Source: Lachnospiraceae bacterium (lineage in GTDB: Bacteria; Bacillota_A; Clostridia; Lachnospirales; Lachnospiraceae). Taken from it: a stretch of 15,198 bases of DNA. Below the pieces are notes generated by a model. It saw nothing but the letters and a program-made list of their open reading frames with translations. It ran no database searches and had not been told where the DNA came from. The position numbers and the translations under genes were made by a program. The stretch covers positions 1 through 15,198 of the forward strand of contig JAILPG010000322.1 in NCBI GenBank assembly GCA_024699595.1, in the 5' to 3' direction. Below, in pieces: positions 1 through 7,194 of this stretch (position 1 is the first letter of the stretch; each line of letters begins with the position of its first letter).

Positions 1-144
1 GATTTATACTGCATTGCCTCCTTGCAAAGAATGCCTGCAGGTCTCAAATGCGGGGATGAAGTCGAATTCGTCTGTGAAGGCGATGACGAGGAAGAAGCAC
101 TTGATGCACTCATAGCCGCAATAGAGAGCGGACTTGGAGAATAA
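1..144 (+). CDS. HPr-family phosphocarrier protein, C-terminal fragment
   Basis: Reading frame 1 is open from the left edge to a TAA at 142-144 and gives 47 residues. The C-terminal part (GDEVEFVCEG, then DDEEEAL, ending IESGLGE) matches the last beta strand and helix of HPr, the small cytoplasmic phosphocarrier of the PTS sugar transport system (usual length 85-90 residues). The N-terminal half is outside the window, including the His15 phosphorylation site and probably the Ser46 regulatory region. It therefore cannot be told whether this is a catalytic HPr or a Crh-like regulator. The visible part starts DLYCIASLQRMPAG, which is not the usual KSIMGxMSLG loop, so a divergent HPr paralog is likely. 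It ends inside the hairpin of its own terminator. Nothing links it functionally to the downstream leuA gene. Confidence 0.8.
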   Translation, partial: DLYCIASLQRMPAGLKCGDEVEFVCEGDDEEEALDALIAAIESGLGE

Positions 145-169
145 GCCGGATTCCCGGCTTATTTTCTTT
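141..169 (+). terminator. Rho-independent terminator after the HPr-like gene
   Basis: A perfect 9-bp stem (ATAAGCCGG at 141-149 and CCGGCTTAT at 154-162) with a four-base loop (ATTC) is followed by a T-rich stretch to 169. The stem includes the TAA stop codon of the HPr-like gene. It separates that gene from leuA. Confidence 0.85.
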
Positions 170-190
170 ATGGAGATATTGTGATATGAT
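163..190 (+). promoter_or_regulatory. Possible promoter for leuA
   Basis: A good -10 element TATGAT lies at 185-190. The -35 position is poor: TTTCTT at 163-168 with a 16-base spacer, overlapping the T-tract of the preceding terminator. The transcribed leader before leuA would be only about 30 bases. That is too short for a T-box or a leucine attenuator, and none is seen. Confidence 0.3.
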
Positions 191-211
191 GATGCCATTA
201 ATAGTAACCTC

Positions 212-217
212 AGGAGG
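212..217 (+). promoter_or_regulatory. Ribosome binding site that fixes the leuA start
   Basis: AGGAGG at 212-217 lies six bases before ATG at 224. An in-frame TTG at 218 touches the AGGAGG directly and cannot be a start for spacing reasons. Confidence 0.85.
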
Positions 218-223
218 TTGAAA

Positions 224-1894
224 ATGCTTAATTATAAAAGATATGTTAAGAATCCCGTGCTTAATTACCCTGAGAGGCAATGGCCGGATAAGGAGATCGA
301 AAAGGCTCCGATATGGTGCAGCGTTGATTTAAGGGACGGAAACCAGGCACTCATAGATCCGATGATCGTGGAGGAAAAGATCGAATTCTTTGAGCTTTTG
401 GTAAAGCTGGGTTTCAAGGAGATAGAGATCGGTTTTCCGGCTGCATCCCAGATAGAATACGATTTTTTAAGACAGCTCGTAGACAGGAGGCTTATACCTG
501 ATGATGTCTGGGTTCAGGTGCTGACTCAATGCAGGAAAGAGCAGATAGAGCGAACCTTTGAATCCATAGAAGGGATCAAAAATGTGATAGTGCATATCTA
601 CAATTCCACTTCTACCCTTCAGAGGGATGTTGTCTTCAACATGGATAAGGAAGGCATAATAGAGATCGCAAAAAACGGTACCAGATGGGTAAAGGAATTA
701 AAGGAAAACTTCCCCGGAAACATAATGCTTGAGTATTCACCCGAAAGCTTTACGGGTACAGAGGTTGACTTTGCACTTGAAATCTGTACGGCCGTTCAGA
801 GAGAGTGGGGAGCCACAAAGGATAATAAGATCATCATCAATCTTCCCGCAACAGTGGAGTTAAACACACCGAATGTGTATGCCGACCAGATCGAGTGGAT
901 GAACAGACATTTTGAAGACAGGGACAGCATTATATTAAGCGTGCATCCTCATAACGACAGAGGTACGGGAATAGCGGCCACCGAGCTTGCGATGCTTGCA
1001 GGCGCCGAGAGAGTGGAAGGCACTCTCCTTGGTAACGGTGAGAGAACCGGTAATGTGGATATCCTAAACATTGCCTATAACATGTTCTCACAGGGTGTTG
1101 ATCCAAAGCTTGAGATCGAGGATATCAACGAGATAACGGATGCCTATCAGAGGCTTATAAAGATGCCCATAGATGACAGACATCCTTATGCAGGAAAGCT
1201 TGTATTTACGGCATTTTCAGGTTCCCATCAGGATGCCATCAATAAAGGCGTAAAGGCCATGAAGGAAAGGAACAGCCAGATATGGCAGGTTCCCTATCTT
1301 CCGATAGACCCGTCAGACATAGGCAGAAAGTACGAACCGATAGTAAGGATCAATTCACAGTCCGGAAAGGGCGGAGTGGCCTTTATCATGGATACCTATT
1401 TCGGCTTCAAGCTTCCCAAGGGCATGCACAAGGAGTTTGCCGCAGTCATACAGACCATTTCGGAGAAGCAGGGTGAGGTGCCGCCTGAGGAGATCATGCA
1501 GGCCTTTAAGGAAAGCTATATAGACAAAAAAGAACCCCTGCATTTCAGAAAGCTCAGGGTCGATGACAGATCGGATTTCGAAGACAGCGAGTTTGATACT
1601 CATATTGAGCTCGTCTATACGCTTAACGGTAAGGAAGCAAGCTTCGAATCGGTAGGTAACGGACCTATTGATGCGGTGCTTAGGGGATTAAGGGAAAACC
1701 TTGATATCAACATAAAGGTCCTTGATTACGAAGAACATGCACTGCAGGGCGGAGCAAATGCCCAGGCAGCAGCCTACATACACCTTCTTGACGCGGATGA
1801 CGGAAGGGTAACCTATGGTGTCGGCATCAGCTCGAATATCACAAGGGCTTCAATAAGAGCCATATTCAGTGCTATAAACAGACTGAGACCTTAG
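224..1894 (+). CDS. leuA: 2-isopropylmalate synthase (LeuA type 2)
   Basis: This cytoplasmic enzyme condenses acetyl-CoA with 2-oxoisovalerate, the first committed step of leucine synthesis. The 556-residue protein belongs to the longer type-2 class known from yeast and actinobacteria. The opening NYPERQWPDKEI and the motif SVDLRDGNQAL at 33-43 (catalytic Arg37, metal-binding Asp38) are typical. The metal-binding HPHND sits at 241-245 and NGERTGNVD at 271-279. The linker contains SGKGGVAF at 380-387. Residues from about 430 to the end form the C-terminal LeuA allosteric domain, where leucine feedback acts in the family, with GGANAQAAAY at 509-518. Start at ATG 224 is set by AGGAGG six bases upstream. 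It appears monocistronic: a terminator lies before it and a convergent gene after it. The last 23 bases overlap the 3' end of the minus-strand membrane protein gene, and no separate terminator is seen. Confidence 0.95.
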   Translation: MLNYKRYVKNPVLNYPERQWPDKEIEKAPIWCSVDLRDGNQALIDPMIVEEKIEFFELLVKLGFKEIEIGFPAASQIEYDFLRQLVDRRLIPDDVWVQVLTQCRKEQIERTFESIEGIKNVIVHIYNSTSTLQRDVVFNMDKEGIIEIAKNGTRWVKELKENFPGNIMLEYSPESFTGTEVDFALEICTAVQREWGATKDNKIIINLPATVELNTPNVYADQIEWMNRHFEDRDSIILSVHPHNDRGTGIAATELAMLAGAERVEGTLLGNGERTGNVDILNIAYNMFSQGVDPKLEIEDINEITDAYQRLIKMPIDDRHPYAGKLVFTAFSGSHQDAINKGVKAMKERNSQIWQVPYLPIDPSDIGRKYEPIVRINSQSGKGGVAFIMDTYFGFKLPKGMHKEFAAVIQTISEKQGEVPPEEIMQAFKESYIDKKEPLHFRKLRVDDRSDFEDSEFDTHIELVYTLNGKEASFESVGNGPIDAVLRGLRENLDINIKVLDYEEHALQGGANAQAAAYIHLLDADDGRVTYGVGISSNITRASIRAIFSAINRLRP

Positions 1895-3512
1895 AGGAGT
1901 CTGACAGATCAGAGCTTTCAGAGACTCCCGGTCTGTTCTGCCTGTTCTTTATGAAGCACATGATAATGAGTATCAGATAGAAATAACCCATTATATAGAC
2001 CGGGAAATAGTATTTAAAATATGAGGCCGGCGCAAGCACGAATACTATGAACAGATGGCACAGGAGACCGCCGCTTACAAAAAACGTAAACCATCTTCTC
2101 TTTATGACCGAGTAGACAAACAGAAACAGTATTATTGCCGCCGGTATGAAAAGATTATACAGGACCGTTTTGACTATGCTGATCCCAAAGCTCAACAGGG
2201 CTTTGGGATCTGTTCCGTTAAAGATGATATGATACGGAAGGGCAGAGTAGCAGAAGGCACCGGTCCTTGTTCTTAAGAGTACATCCGGATTGTTTGTAAA
2301 CAGCCGTTTACAGGCATTTGCAAAGTCAAAATATTCGGTAAGGCCTGCTTCTTCTCTTACTCCGACAAAGCCCTCCATGTACAGTATCAGCACGTCCTCA
2401 TAATTGATGTCTCCGTAATAGTCATTTATCGCATCGATCTTTTCAATGGAGAGATATTTGTCAATGATCTCAAGATCGTCCCTGTTCTTATCCCTGTCAA
2501 GGCCGTTTCTGAACATATTTGTGACGGTATAGGCATAAAACGGCTTCATCCTGTCGTCTGCAGCGGCGGAAAGTTCTTTTGCCACAAAGCCGTTCTGCGG
2601 GACGGAAACAAGATACTGACAGACGATGACGAGTATTATCGTAAGGAGCGCACGTTTTCTGTCCTTTAAAAGGCCGTAGACCATGAACATGAGTATCGTC
2701 GATATTGCGATAAGATATATACCTTCCGTCCTCCACTGCGTAAGGACTGCCGAGATAAAGATAAGCCAAAGTTCTTTTCCAATGCTGATCGTACAGCTTT
2801 TTCCCTGTGATGAAGCTTCACTTAAGTTCTCATCTGCGGGCAGTTTTTCTGCCGATCTTTTTTCGATAAGATCAAATAGCAGAGTGGAAAAAAGATAAAG
2901 ATAGATAAAGAAGTATATGGGAAGTCTGTGCGCACTTGTAGTATAGGCAAGTACCGGATACAGGAGAAACAGTATATATGAAAAGATCCCGTATCTTTTT
3001 CCGAATATCCTGCTTATCCTGAAGGTCACGTTTCCGACAACGAGAAACTCGATGGCAAGCTTTAAGATTATTGGTCCGTACTTAAAGGGTACGAGCATAA
3101 GAGATACTATGTAATACCAGGTTGTGATGTAATAAAACCAGGTATAGTGCGTAAGAGATACGGCATTTTCATAGATCAGGTTTTCATCATTGCTTAAATA
3201 TCCGCCTCTAAGCTTTATAAAGCTTATGCATATCATGATAAAAAGATAGGGCAGAGCCCAGATGCACACATCCAGAAGATACGGCCTTTTTTTATCCTTG
3301 CCCGTAAAATAAAAGATCAGGGTAAAAACAGCATAATAAAAGGCAAACAGCACAAAAAACGCGATGATCTTACACATGACGTAATCAGGGAGATTGTCAG
3401 AAGGTGATGCTGTAAACACCGACCGGTCGGTAAGAAAGGTGATGCACAGATGTACGGCGGAAAAAAGCACCGCAATGATGATCTTTATACGTGTATTTCC
3501 TGTCTCTTTCAA
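1872..3512 (-). CDS. Polytopic membrane protein, GT-C glycosyltransferase-like
   Basis: The 546-residue protein has about 11-12 predicted membrane helices (roughly 9-27, 47-70, 80-99, 122-142, 149-164, 176-190, 198-214, 264-281, 288-304, 446-468, 474-494, 503-521). A large non-membrane region lies at about 305-445. An early loop carries an acidic pair in SNDENLIY (107-114), placed like the catalytic Asp/Glu of GT-C enzymes, which use polyprenyl-phosphate sugars on the outer face. Other notable motifs are QWRTEGIY (259-266) and ASYFKYYFPVY (496-506). No specific family is recognised. The start is TTG at 3512, with AAAGGAGA about nine bases before it; no ATG is better placed. The C-terminus is a Ser/Asp-rich cytoplasmic tail. 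Its 3' end overlaps leuA by 23 bases. Codons 435-444 form a near-perfect inverted repeat. A role in surface glycan assembly is inferred from topology and context only. Confidence 0.6.
   Translation of the reverse strand: MKETGNTRIKIIIAVLFSAVHLCITFLTDRSVFTASPSDNLPDYVMCKIIAFFVLFAFYYAVFTLIFYFTGKDKKRPYLLDVCIWALPYLFIMICISFIKLRGGYLSNDENLIYENAVSLTHYTWFYYITTWYYIVSLMLVPFKYGPIILKLAIEFLVVGNVTFRISRIFGKRYGIFSYILFLLYPVLAYTTSAHRLPIYFFIYLYLFSTLLFDLIEKRSAEKLPADENLSEASSQGKSCTISIGKELWLIFISAVLTQWRTEGIYLIAISTILMFMVYGLLKDRKRALLTIILVIVCQYLVSVPQNGFVAKELSAAADDRMKPFYAYTVTNMFRNGLDRDKNRDDLEIIDKYLSIEKIDAINDYYGDINYEDVLILYMEGFVGVREEAGLTEYFDFANACKRLFTNNPDVLLRTRTGAFCYSALPYHIIFNGTDPKALLSFGISIVKTVLYNLFIPAAIILFLFVYSVIKRRWFTFFVSGGLLCHLFIVFVLAPASYFKYYFPVYIMGYFYLILIIMCFIKNRQNRPGVSESSDLSDSSKVSVCL
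2181..2210. repeat. Perfect-arm inverted repeat inside the membrane protein gene
   Basis: Arms GATCCCAAAGC (2181-2191) and GCTTTGGGATC (2200-2210) pair perfectly. One T-G wobble and one further C-G pair bring the stem to 13 bp with a four-base AACA loop (+ strand). It covers exactly ten codons of the minus-strand gene (residues 435-444, DPKALLSFGI). No T-tract follows on either strand. Confidence 0.85.
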
Positions 3513-3528
3513 TTTTTGTATCTCCTTT

Positions 3529-3543
3529 TAAACCACCGGTTTA
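3529..3543. repeat. Short inverted repeat next to the minus-strand ribosome binding site
   Basis: TAAACC (3529-3534) and GGTTTA (3538-3543) flank ACC. In the minus-strand transcript this small hairpin would sit just 5' of the AAGGAGA ribosome binding site of the membrane protein gene. It could be an operator or a translation-affecting hairpin, but it is short enough to be chance. Confidence 0.35.
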
Positions 3544-3567
3544 TAAGCGCTGTCCTCTGCTCTGCGA

Positions 3568-3596
3568 TTGTTGGGTAACCTGTTCTGTGCTATAAT
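3568..3596 (+). promoter_or_regulatory. Strong sigma-A-type promoter for rfbD, extended -10
   Basis: TTGTTG at 3568-3573, a 17-base spacer, and a consensus TATAAT at 3591-3596. TG at 3588-3589 makes an extended -10. Transcription would begin near 3603 and leave a leader of about 75 bases before rfbD. This is the best promoter in the window. The 162-base gap 3513-3674 holds this promoter and the inverted repeat at 3529; no clear promoter for the divergent minus-strand gene was found in it. Confidence 0.75.
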
Positions 3597-3677
3597 CATT
3601 AAACGGCGGAAGCCATTTATTTAATAGGGCTTTTGACTAAAACATAATAACACAGAATCTGATAAAAGGGGCATATG

Positions 3678-4550
3678 ATGAAAAAGATACTTGTTACCGG
3701 ATGCAACGGCCAGCTTGGAAGAGCGATCAATGAAATATATAAGGATGACAGGGACGTAACTCTTGTAAATACGGATTTCAATGTTGAAGGGGTAAAAAGT
3801 GTCGATATCACCGATATTGATGCGGTACTTGATCTTTGCAGGGCTGAGCATTTTGATGCGATAATAAACTGCGCGGCCTATACAGCGGTTGATGCCTGTG
3901 AGGTAAATATCGATACCGCGGTAAAGATAAACGCCATAGGACCGAGGAACTTAAGCATAGCGGCAAGTGAGACAGGTGCAAAGCTTTTGCATATTTCAAC
4001 GGATTATGTTTTCCCGGGCGACGGAACAAAGCCTTATACGGAGTTTGATGCGACCGGACCAAAGGCGATGTACGGTATCACCAAGCTTAACGGGGAACGT
4101 TTTGTACGGGAATTTGCAGGTAAGTACTTTATCATAAGGACAGCATGGCTGTATGGCGACGGCAAAAACTTTGTAAAGACCATGTTAAGACTCAGTGAAA
4201 ACCATGATGAGATAACTGTGGTCGACGATCAGATCGGATCACCCACATCGGCATCCGAGCTTGCCCGTGCGATAAAATATCTGCTTCCGACAGACAATTA
4301 CGGGCTGTTTCACGGTACCTGTGAGGGACAGTGCAGCTGGGCTGATTTTTCAAAAAAGATATTTGAGACTGCAGGAAAGAGCACGAAGGTCATACCCGTG
4401 ACCAGTGAAGAATACAAGATAATAAATCCTGCCTCTGCAGACAGACCGAAGTTTTCAGTTCTTGAGAACTATATGTTCAAGCTTACAACGGATCATATGT
4501 TTAAGGATTGGGAAGCTGCCTTCTGCGAATGGTTTAAGAAGGCCTTTTAG
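3678..4550 (+). CDS. rfbD: dTDP-4-dehydrorhamnose reductase
   Basis: RmlD/RfbD reduces dTDP-4-dehydro-L-rhamnose with NAD(P)H to dTDP-L-rhamnose, the last step of this sugar donor's synthesis. The 290-residue protein is a short-chain dehydrogenase of the usual RmlD length. It has the Rossmann glycine motif GCNGQLG (8-14), NCAAYTAVDACE (64-75), STDYVF (107-112), the catalytic YxxxK as Tyr132 and Lys136, RTAWLYG (154-160), DQIGSPTS (184-191) and a C-terminal RPKFSVLEN (256-264). ATG at 3678 is chosen because AAGGGG ends six bases before it; the in-frame ATG at 3675 is only three bases away. It stands alone between a strong promoter and a terminator. Its usual partners rmlA, rmlB and rmlC are not in this window, so the substrate must come from genes elsewhere. 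Confidence 0.93.
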   Translation: MKKILVTGCNGQLGRAINEIYKDDRDVTLVNTDFNVEGVKSVDITDIDAVLDLCRAEHFDAIINCAAYTAVDACEVNIDTAVKINAIGPRNLSIAASETGAKLLHISTDYVFPGDGTKPYTEFDATGPKAMYGITKLNGERFVREFAGKYFIIRTAWLYGDGKNFVKTMLRLSENHDEITVVDDQIGSPTSASELARAIKYLLPTDNYGLFHGTCEGQCSWADFSKKIFETAGKSTKVIPVTSEEYKIINPASADRPKFSVLENYMFKLTTDHMFKDWEAAFCEWFKKAF

Positions 4551-4574
4551 AAAATGCCCGTAAGGGCATTTTTT
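4551..4574. terminator. Bidirectional terminator between rfbD and the PAP2-like gene
   Basis: A perfect 9-bp stem, AAAATGCCC (4551-4559) and GGGCATTTT (4564-4572), with a GTAA loop starts right after the rfbD stop. A-rich and T-rich ends on either side allow it to end transcripts from both strands. The minus-strand gene stop (4574-4576) touches it. Confidence 0.85.
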
Positions 4575-5044
4575 CATATCGCAAAGCGTGAAAGGATCAG
4601 GGCGATCACTATTCCGAGGATAGCGCCTATCGATACCTGAAGAGGAGTATGTCCTATGAGCTCCTTTAGGTTATCCTCGTCAAAGAGATCCTTTTCCGGA
4701 TGTTCATTTGTAAAATAATCCATCATCTTATTGAGAACGACAGCCTGGTTGCCGGTCTCTCTTCTTACGCCCCTTGCATCGTACATAACGATTATCGCAA
4801 GTATGGCCGATATCGCAAATTCTCCGGAGCCTGCTCCGCATTTTAACAGGGTAGCAGTACAGAGTGCGCAGACTGTCGCCGAATGGGAGCTTGGCATTCC
4901 GCCTGATCCCACCAGTCTTTCGATCGAGAATTCCTTTGTAAGAAACAGATCCAGAGCTGTTTTTATTATCTGGGCCACCAGCCATCCGAGCGCGGCTGAG
5001 ATAAACAGATAGTTATGAAACAGATCATAAAAAAATGATATCAT
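4574..5044 (-). CDS. Divergent PAP2 family membrane protein (DUF212/YuiD-like)
   Basis: The 156-residue membrane protein matches the small divergent-PAP2 family (DUF212, Bacillus YuiD). It has GSGGMPSSHSA at 46-56 (the PAP2-type SxxH signature), YDARGVRRETGNQA at 88-101 and GHTPLQV at 131-137, with hydrophobic segments near 10-33, 55-67, 76-88 and 136-152. PAP2 enzymes remove phosphate from lipid phosphates, but this subfamily has only part of the classical triad and its reaction is not established. ATG at 5044 is preferred because GGGAG lies five bases upstream; a TTG twelve bases earlier has poor spacing. It is transcribed away from gmd and ends in the terminator shared with rfbD. Lying among polysaccharide genes, it could act on a polyprenyl (di)phosphate carrier, which is inference. 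It may equally be a housekeeping gene that flanks the locus. Confidence 0.85.
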   Translation of the reverse strand: MISFFYDLFHNYLFISAALGWLVAQIIKTALDLFLTKEFSIERLVGSGGMPSSHSATVCALCTATLLKCGAGSGEFAISAILAIIVMYDARGVRRETGNQAVVLNKMMDYFTNEHPEKDLFDEDNLKELIGHTPLQVSIGAILGIVIALILSRFAI

Positions 5045-5065
5045 ATGAGCTCCCAAAGCCCCCTG

Positions 5066-5093
5066 TTGTTTGCCATTATCATGTTCGTATGAT
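5066..5093 (+). promoter_or_regulatory. Possible promoter for the gmd operon
   Basis: TTGTTT at 5066-5071, a 16-base spacer and TATGAT at 5088-5093. The start would be near 5100, giving about 75 bases of leader. A second, closer candidate with a weak -35 uses TATTAT at 5129-5134. No long leader, riboswitch or antitermination element was recognised between 5100 and 5175. Confidence 0.4.
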
Positions 5094-5112
5094 AGAATTA
5101 CAGGAGTGTCAA
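5084..5112 (-). promoter_or_regulatory. Possible promoter for the PAP2-like gene
   Basis: On the minus strand a consensus TTGACA (5112-5107) is followed after 17 bases by TACGAA (5089-5084), a weak -10. It would overlap the divergent candidate for gmd, so the two directions could compete. The start would be near 5077, about 33 bases before the gene. Confidence 0.35.
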
Positions 5113-5175
5113 AAGTATCTGATCATCATATTATAAGATAACACATTACAATTTACCACATAAAAAGGAGAAAAA

Positions 5176-6249
5176 ATGCGAAACGTAGCGTTGATAACAG
5201 GTATCACGGGACAGGACGGGTCATACCTTGCAGAGCTTCTGCTTGAGAAAGGTTATGAGGTTCACGGTATCATCAGGAGGCATTCAAGCATCAGTACCGA
5301 CAGGATCGATCATCTTTATTACGATAAGGAGATCAGGGATAAGACGATGTTTCTGCATCACGGTGACCTTACCGATTCCAGCAATCTGAACAGACTGATA
5401 GAGCAGGTACAGCCCACGGAGATATATAATCTCGCTGCCCAGTCCCATGTTGCGGTATCCTTTGAGGTTCCCGAGTATACGGCAGAGACAACCGGAATAG
5501 GTACCTTAAGACTGCTTGATGCGATCAAAAAGACCGGTGTCAACTGCAGGTTCTATCAGGCGTCTACCTCTGAGCTTTTCGGGGGACTTCCCGAGACTGC
5601 ACCCCAGAGCGAGAAAACACCTTTTTATCCCAAGAGCCCTTATGGTGCGGCTAAGCTCTATGCATACTGGATAACGGTCAACTACAGGGAAGCATACAAG
5701 CTTTTTGCCTGCAACGGGATACTGTTCAATCATGAATCACCGAGAAGAGGAGAAACCTTTGTAACCAGAAAGATAACAAGGGCGGTTGCCGAGATAATGG
5801 CAGGAGAGAGGGAAAAGCTTTCCCTTGGTAATCTTGATGCAAAGAGAGACTGGGGCTTTGCCGGAGATTATGTTGAAGGTATGTGGAGGATACTGCAGCA
5901 GGATAAGCCCGGTGATTATGTCCTTGCCACCAATGAGACACATACGGTAAGGGAATTTGTCGAGCTTGCCTTTAAAGAGGTCGGAATAGATATTGAATGG
6001 AAGGGTAAAGGAGTAGGCGAAAAAGGTTTTGATGCCGATACGGGAAAGATCCTCGTGGATGTCAATCCCAGATATTTCAGGCCTGCAGAGGTTGAGTTCC
6101 TGTGGGGCGATCCTTCCAAGGCGGAGAAGGAGCTTGGATGGAAGAGGAAGGTTGATTTTAAGAGCCTTGTTGCCATGATGGTCGATTCCGATATGAAAGC
6201 GATCGCAAAAATGAGCGCAGAGGAGTGCAGGAATGGAAAAGGACGCTAA
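5176..6249 (+). CDS. gmd: GDP-mannose 4,6-dehydratase
   Basis: Gmd converts GDP-D-mannose to GDP-4-dehydro-6-deoxy-D-mannose in the cytoplasm, the first step to GDP-L-fucose. The 357-residue protein is full length. It shows the NADP-binding [12 protein letters not shown] (9-20), [15 protein letters not shown] (34-48), [13 protein letters not shown] (85-97), STSELFG (130-136, with catalytic Thr131 and Glu133), YGAAK (Tyr156, Lys160), [15 protein letters not shown] (185-199) and the C-terminal RPAEVE (302-307) and GDPSKA (311-316). ATG at 5176 has AAGGAG five bases upstream. It is the first gene of a compact plus-strand operon, and its last 17 bases overlap fcl, as expected for two enzymes acting in sequence. 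Confidence 0.96.
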   Translation: MRNVALITGITGQDGSYLAELLLEKGYEVHGIIRRHSSISTDRIDHLYYDKEIRDKTMFLHHGDLTDSSNLNRLIEQVQPTEIYNLAAQSHVAVSFEVPEYTAETTGIGTLRLLDAIKKTGVNCRFYQASTSELFGGLPETAPQSEKTPFYPKSPYGAAKLYAYWITVNYREAYKLFACNGILFNHESPRRGETFVTRKITRAVAEIMAGEREKLSLGNLDAKRDWGFAGDYVEGMWRILQQDKPGDYVLATNETHTVREFVELAFKEVGIDIEWKGKGVGEKGFDADTGKILVDVNPRYFRPAEVEFLWGDPSKAEKELGWKRKVDFKSLVAMMVDSDMKAIAKMSAEECRNGKGR

Positions 6250-7177
6250 GATTTATGTGGCCGGACACAGAGGCCTTGTAGGTTCTGCAATTGTAAGGAA
6301 TCTAGAGAGCAAAGGATACAATAACCTGATATTAAGGACGCATAAGGAGCTTGATCTTATGGATCAGGCCATGGTGAGGGATTTCTTTGATAAGGAGAGA
6401 CCTGAGTATGTTGTTCTTGCAGCCGCAAAGGTTGGCGGAATAAACGCAAACAATTCTTTCCCTGCGGACTTTGCCTATGAAAATATGCAGATACAGTGCA
6501 ATGTCATTAAGTGTGCACACGACTATAAAGTTAAAAAACTTCTGTTTTTGGGCAGTACCTGCATATATCCGAGGATGGCACCGCAGCCGATACCTGAGGA
6601 TGCTCTTTTAACAGGACCTTTGGAGGGTACCAATGAGGCTTACGCGATAGCAAAGATATCGGGACTTTTGATGTGCAGATTTTTCAAGAGGCAGTACGGT
6701 GATAATTTCATAAGCTGTATGCCGACGAATCTGTACGGCCCTCATGATAATTATGATCTTAAGGATTCCCATGTGCTTCCTGCCATGATAAGGAAATTCC
6801 ATGAGGCTAAGATAAACGGTGAAAAGAGCGTGGAGCTCTGGGGAAGCGGCAGTCCCTTAAGGGAATTTCTGTATGTCGATGATATGGCCGATGCCTGCGT
6901 GTTCCTGCTTGAAAACTATGACGGGGAAGAACATGTCAATATAGGAACCGGAGAAGAGGTGTCCATAAGGGAGCTTGCAGAGACGGTAAAGGAGACGGTA
7001 GGCTTTGAAGGCGATATAGTCTGGAACAGCGATATGCCCGACGGAACCCCGAGAAAGCTTGCCGATGTGAGCAAGCTTCACGGACTCGGATGGCATCACA
7101 GGGTAAATCTGTCGCAGGGCGTAAAGCTTGCCTATGACTGGTTTTCCGAGAATATCGATATCAGCAGGGGTATGTAA
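6233..7177 (+). CDS. fcl: GDP-L-fucose synthase
   Basis: Fcl (WcaG) is the bifunctional 3,5-epimerase/4-reductase that turns the Gmd product into GDP-L-fucose. The 314-residue protein is full length. The NADP-binding [10 protein letters not shown] sits at 11-20 and AAAKVGGI at 63-70. Residues matching the E. coli active site are Ser108 and Cys110 in GSTCIYP, Tyr137 and Lys141 in YAIAK, and His180 in [20 protein letters not shown] (209-221) and NIGTGEE (236-242) are also typical. ATG at 6233 follows AGGAG by seven bases and lies within the end of gmd, so translation is probably coupled. Together the pair predicts fucose, or a sugar made from it, in the polysaccharide made by this locus. Confidence 0.96.
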   Translation: MEKDAKIYVAGHRGLVGSAIVRNLESKGYNNLILRTHKELDLMDQAMVRDFFDKERPEYVVLAAAKVGGINANNSFPADFAYENMQIQCNVIKCAHDYKVKKLLFLGSTCIYPRMAPQPIPEDALLTGPLEGTNEAYAIAKISGLLMCRFFKRQYGDNFISCMPTNLYGPHDNYDLKDSHVLPAMIRKFHEAKINGEKSVELWGSGSPLREFLYVDDMADACVFLLENYDGEEHVNIGTGEEVSIRELAETVKETVGFEGDIVWNSDMPDGTPRKLADVSKLHGLGWHHRVNLSQGVKLAYDWFSENIDISRGM

Positions 7178-7194
7178 CGGTAACGGGGTTTACT

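Noticed and set aside
145..223. T-box or leucine attenuator upstream of leuA
   Set aside because: Only about 55 bases separate the terminator from the start, with no leader peptide, no run of leucine codons and no T-box core sequence.
1355..1603. Minus-strand frame of 82 codons within leuA
   Set aside because: Shadow of the conserved leuA reading frame.
4731..5012. Plus-strand frame of 93 codons opposite the PAP2-like gene
   Set aside because: It lacks a ribosome binding site, and the minus-strand frame has the PSSHS and RRETGNQA family motifs.
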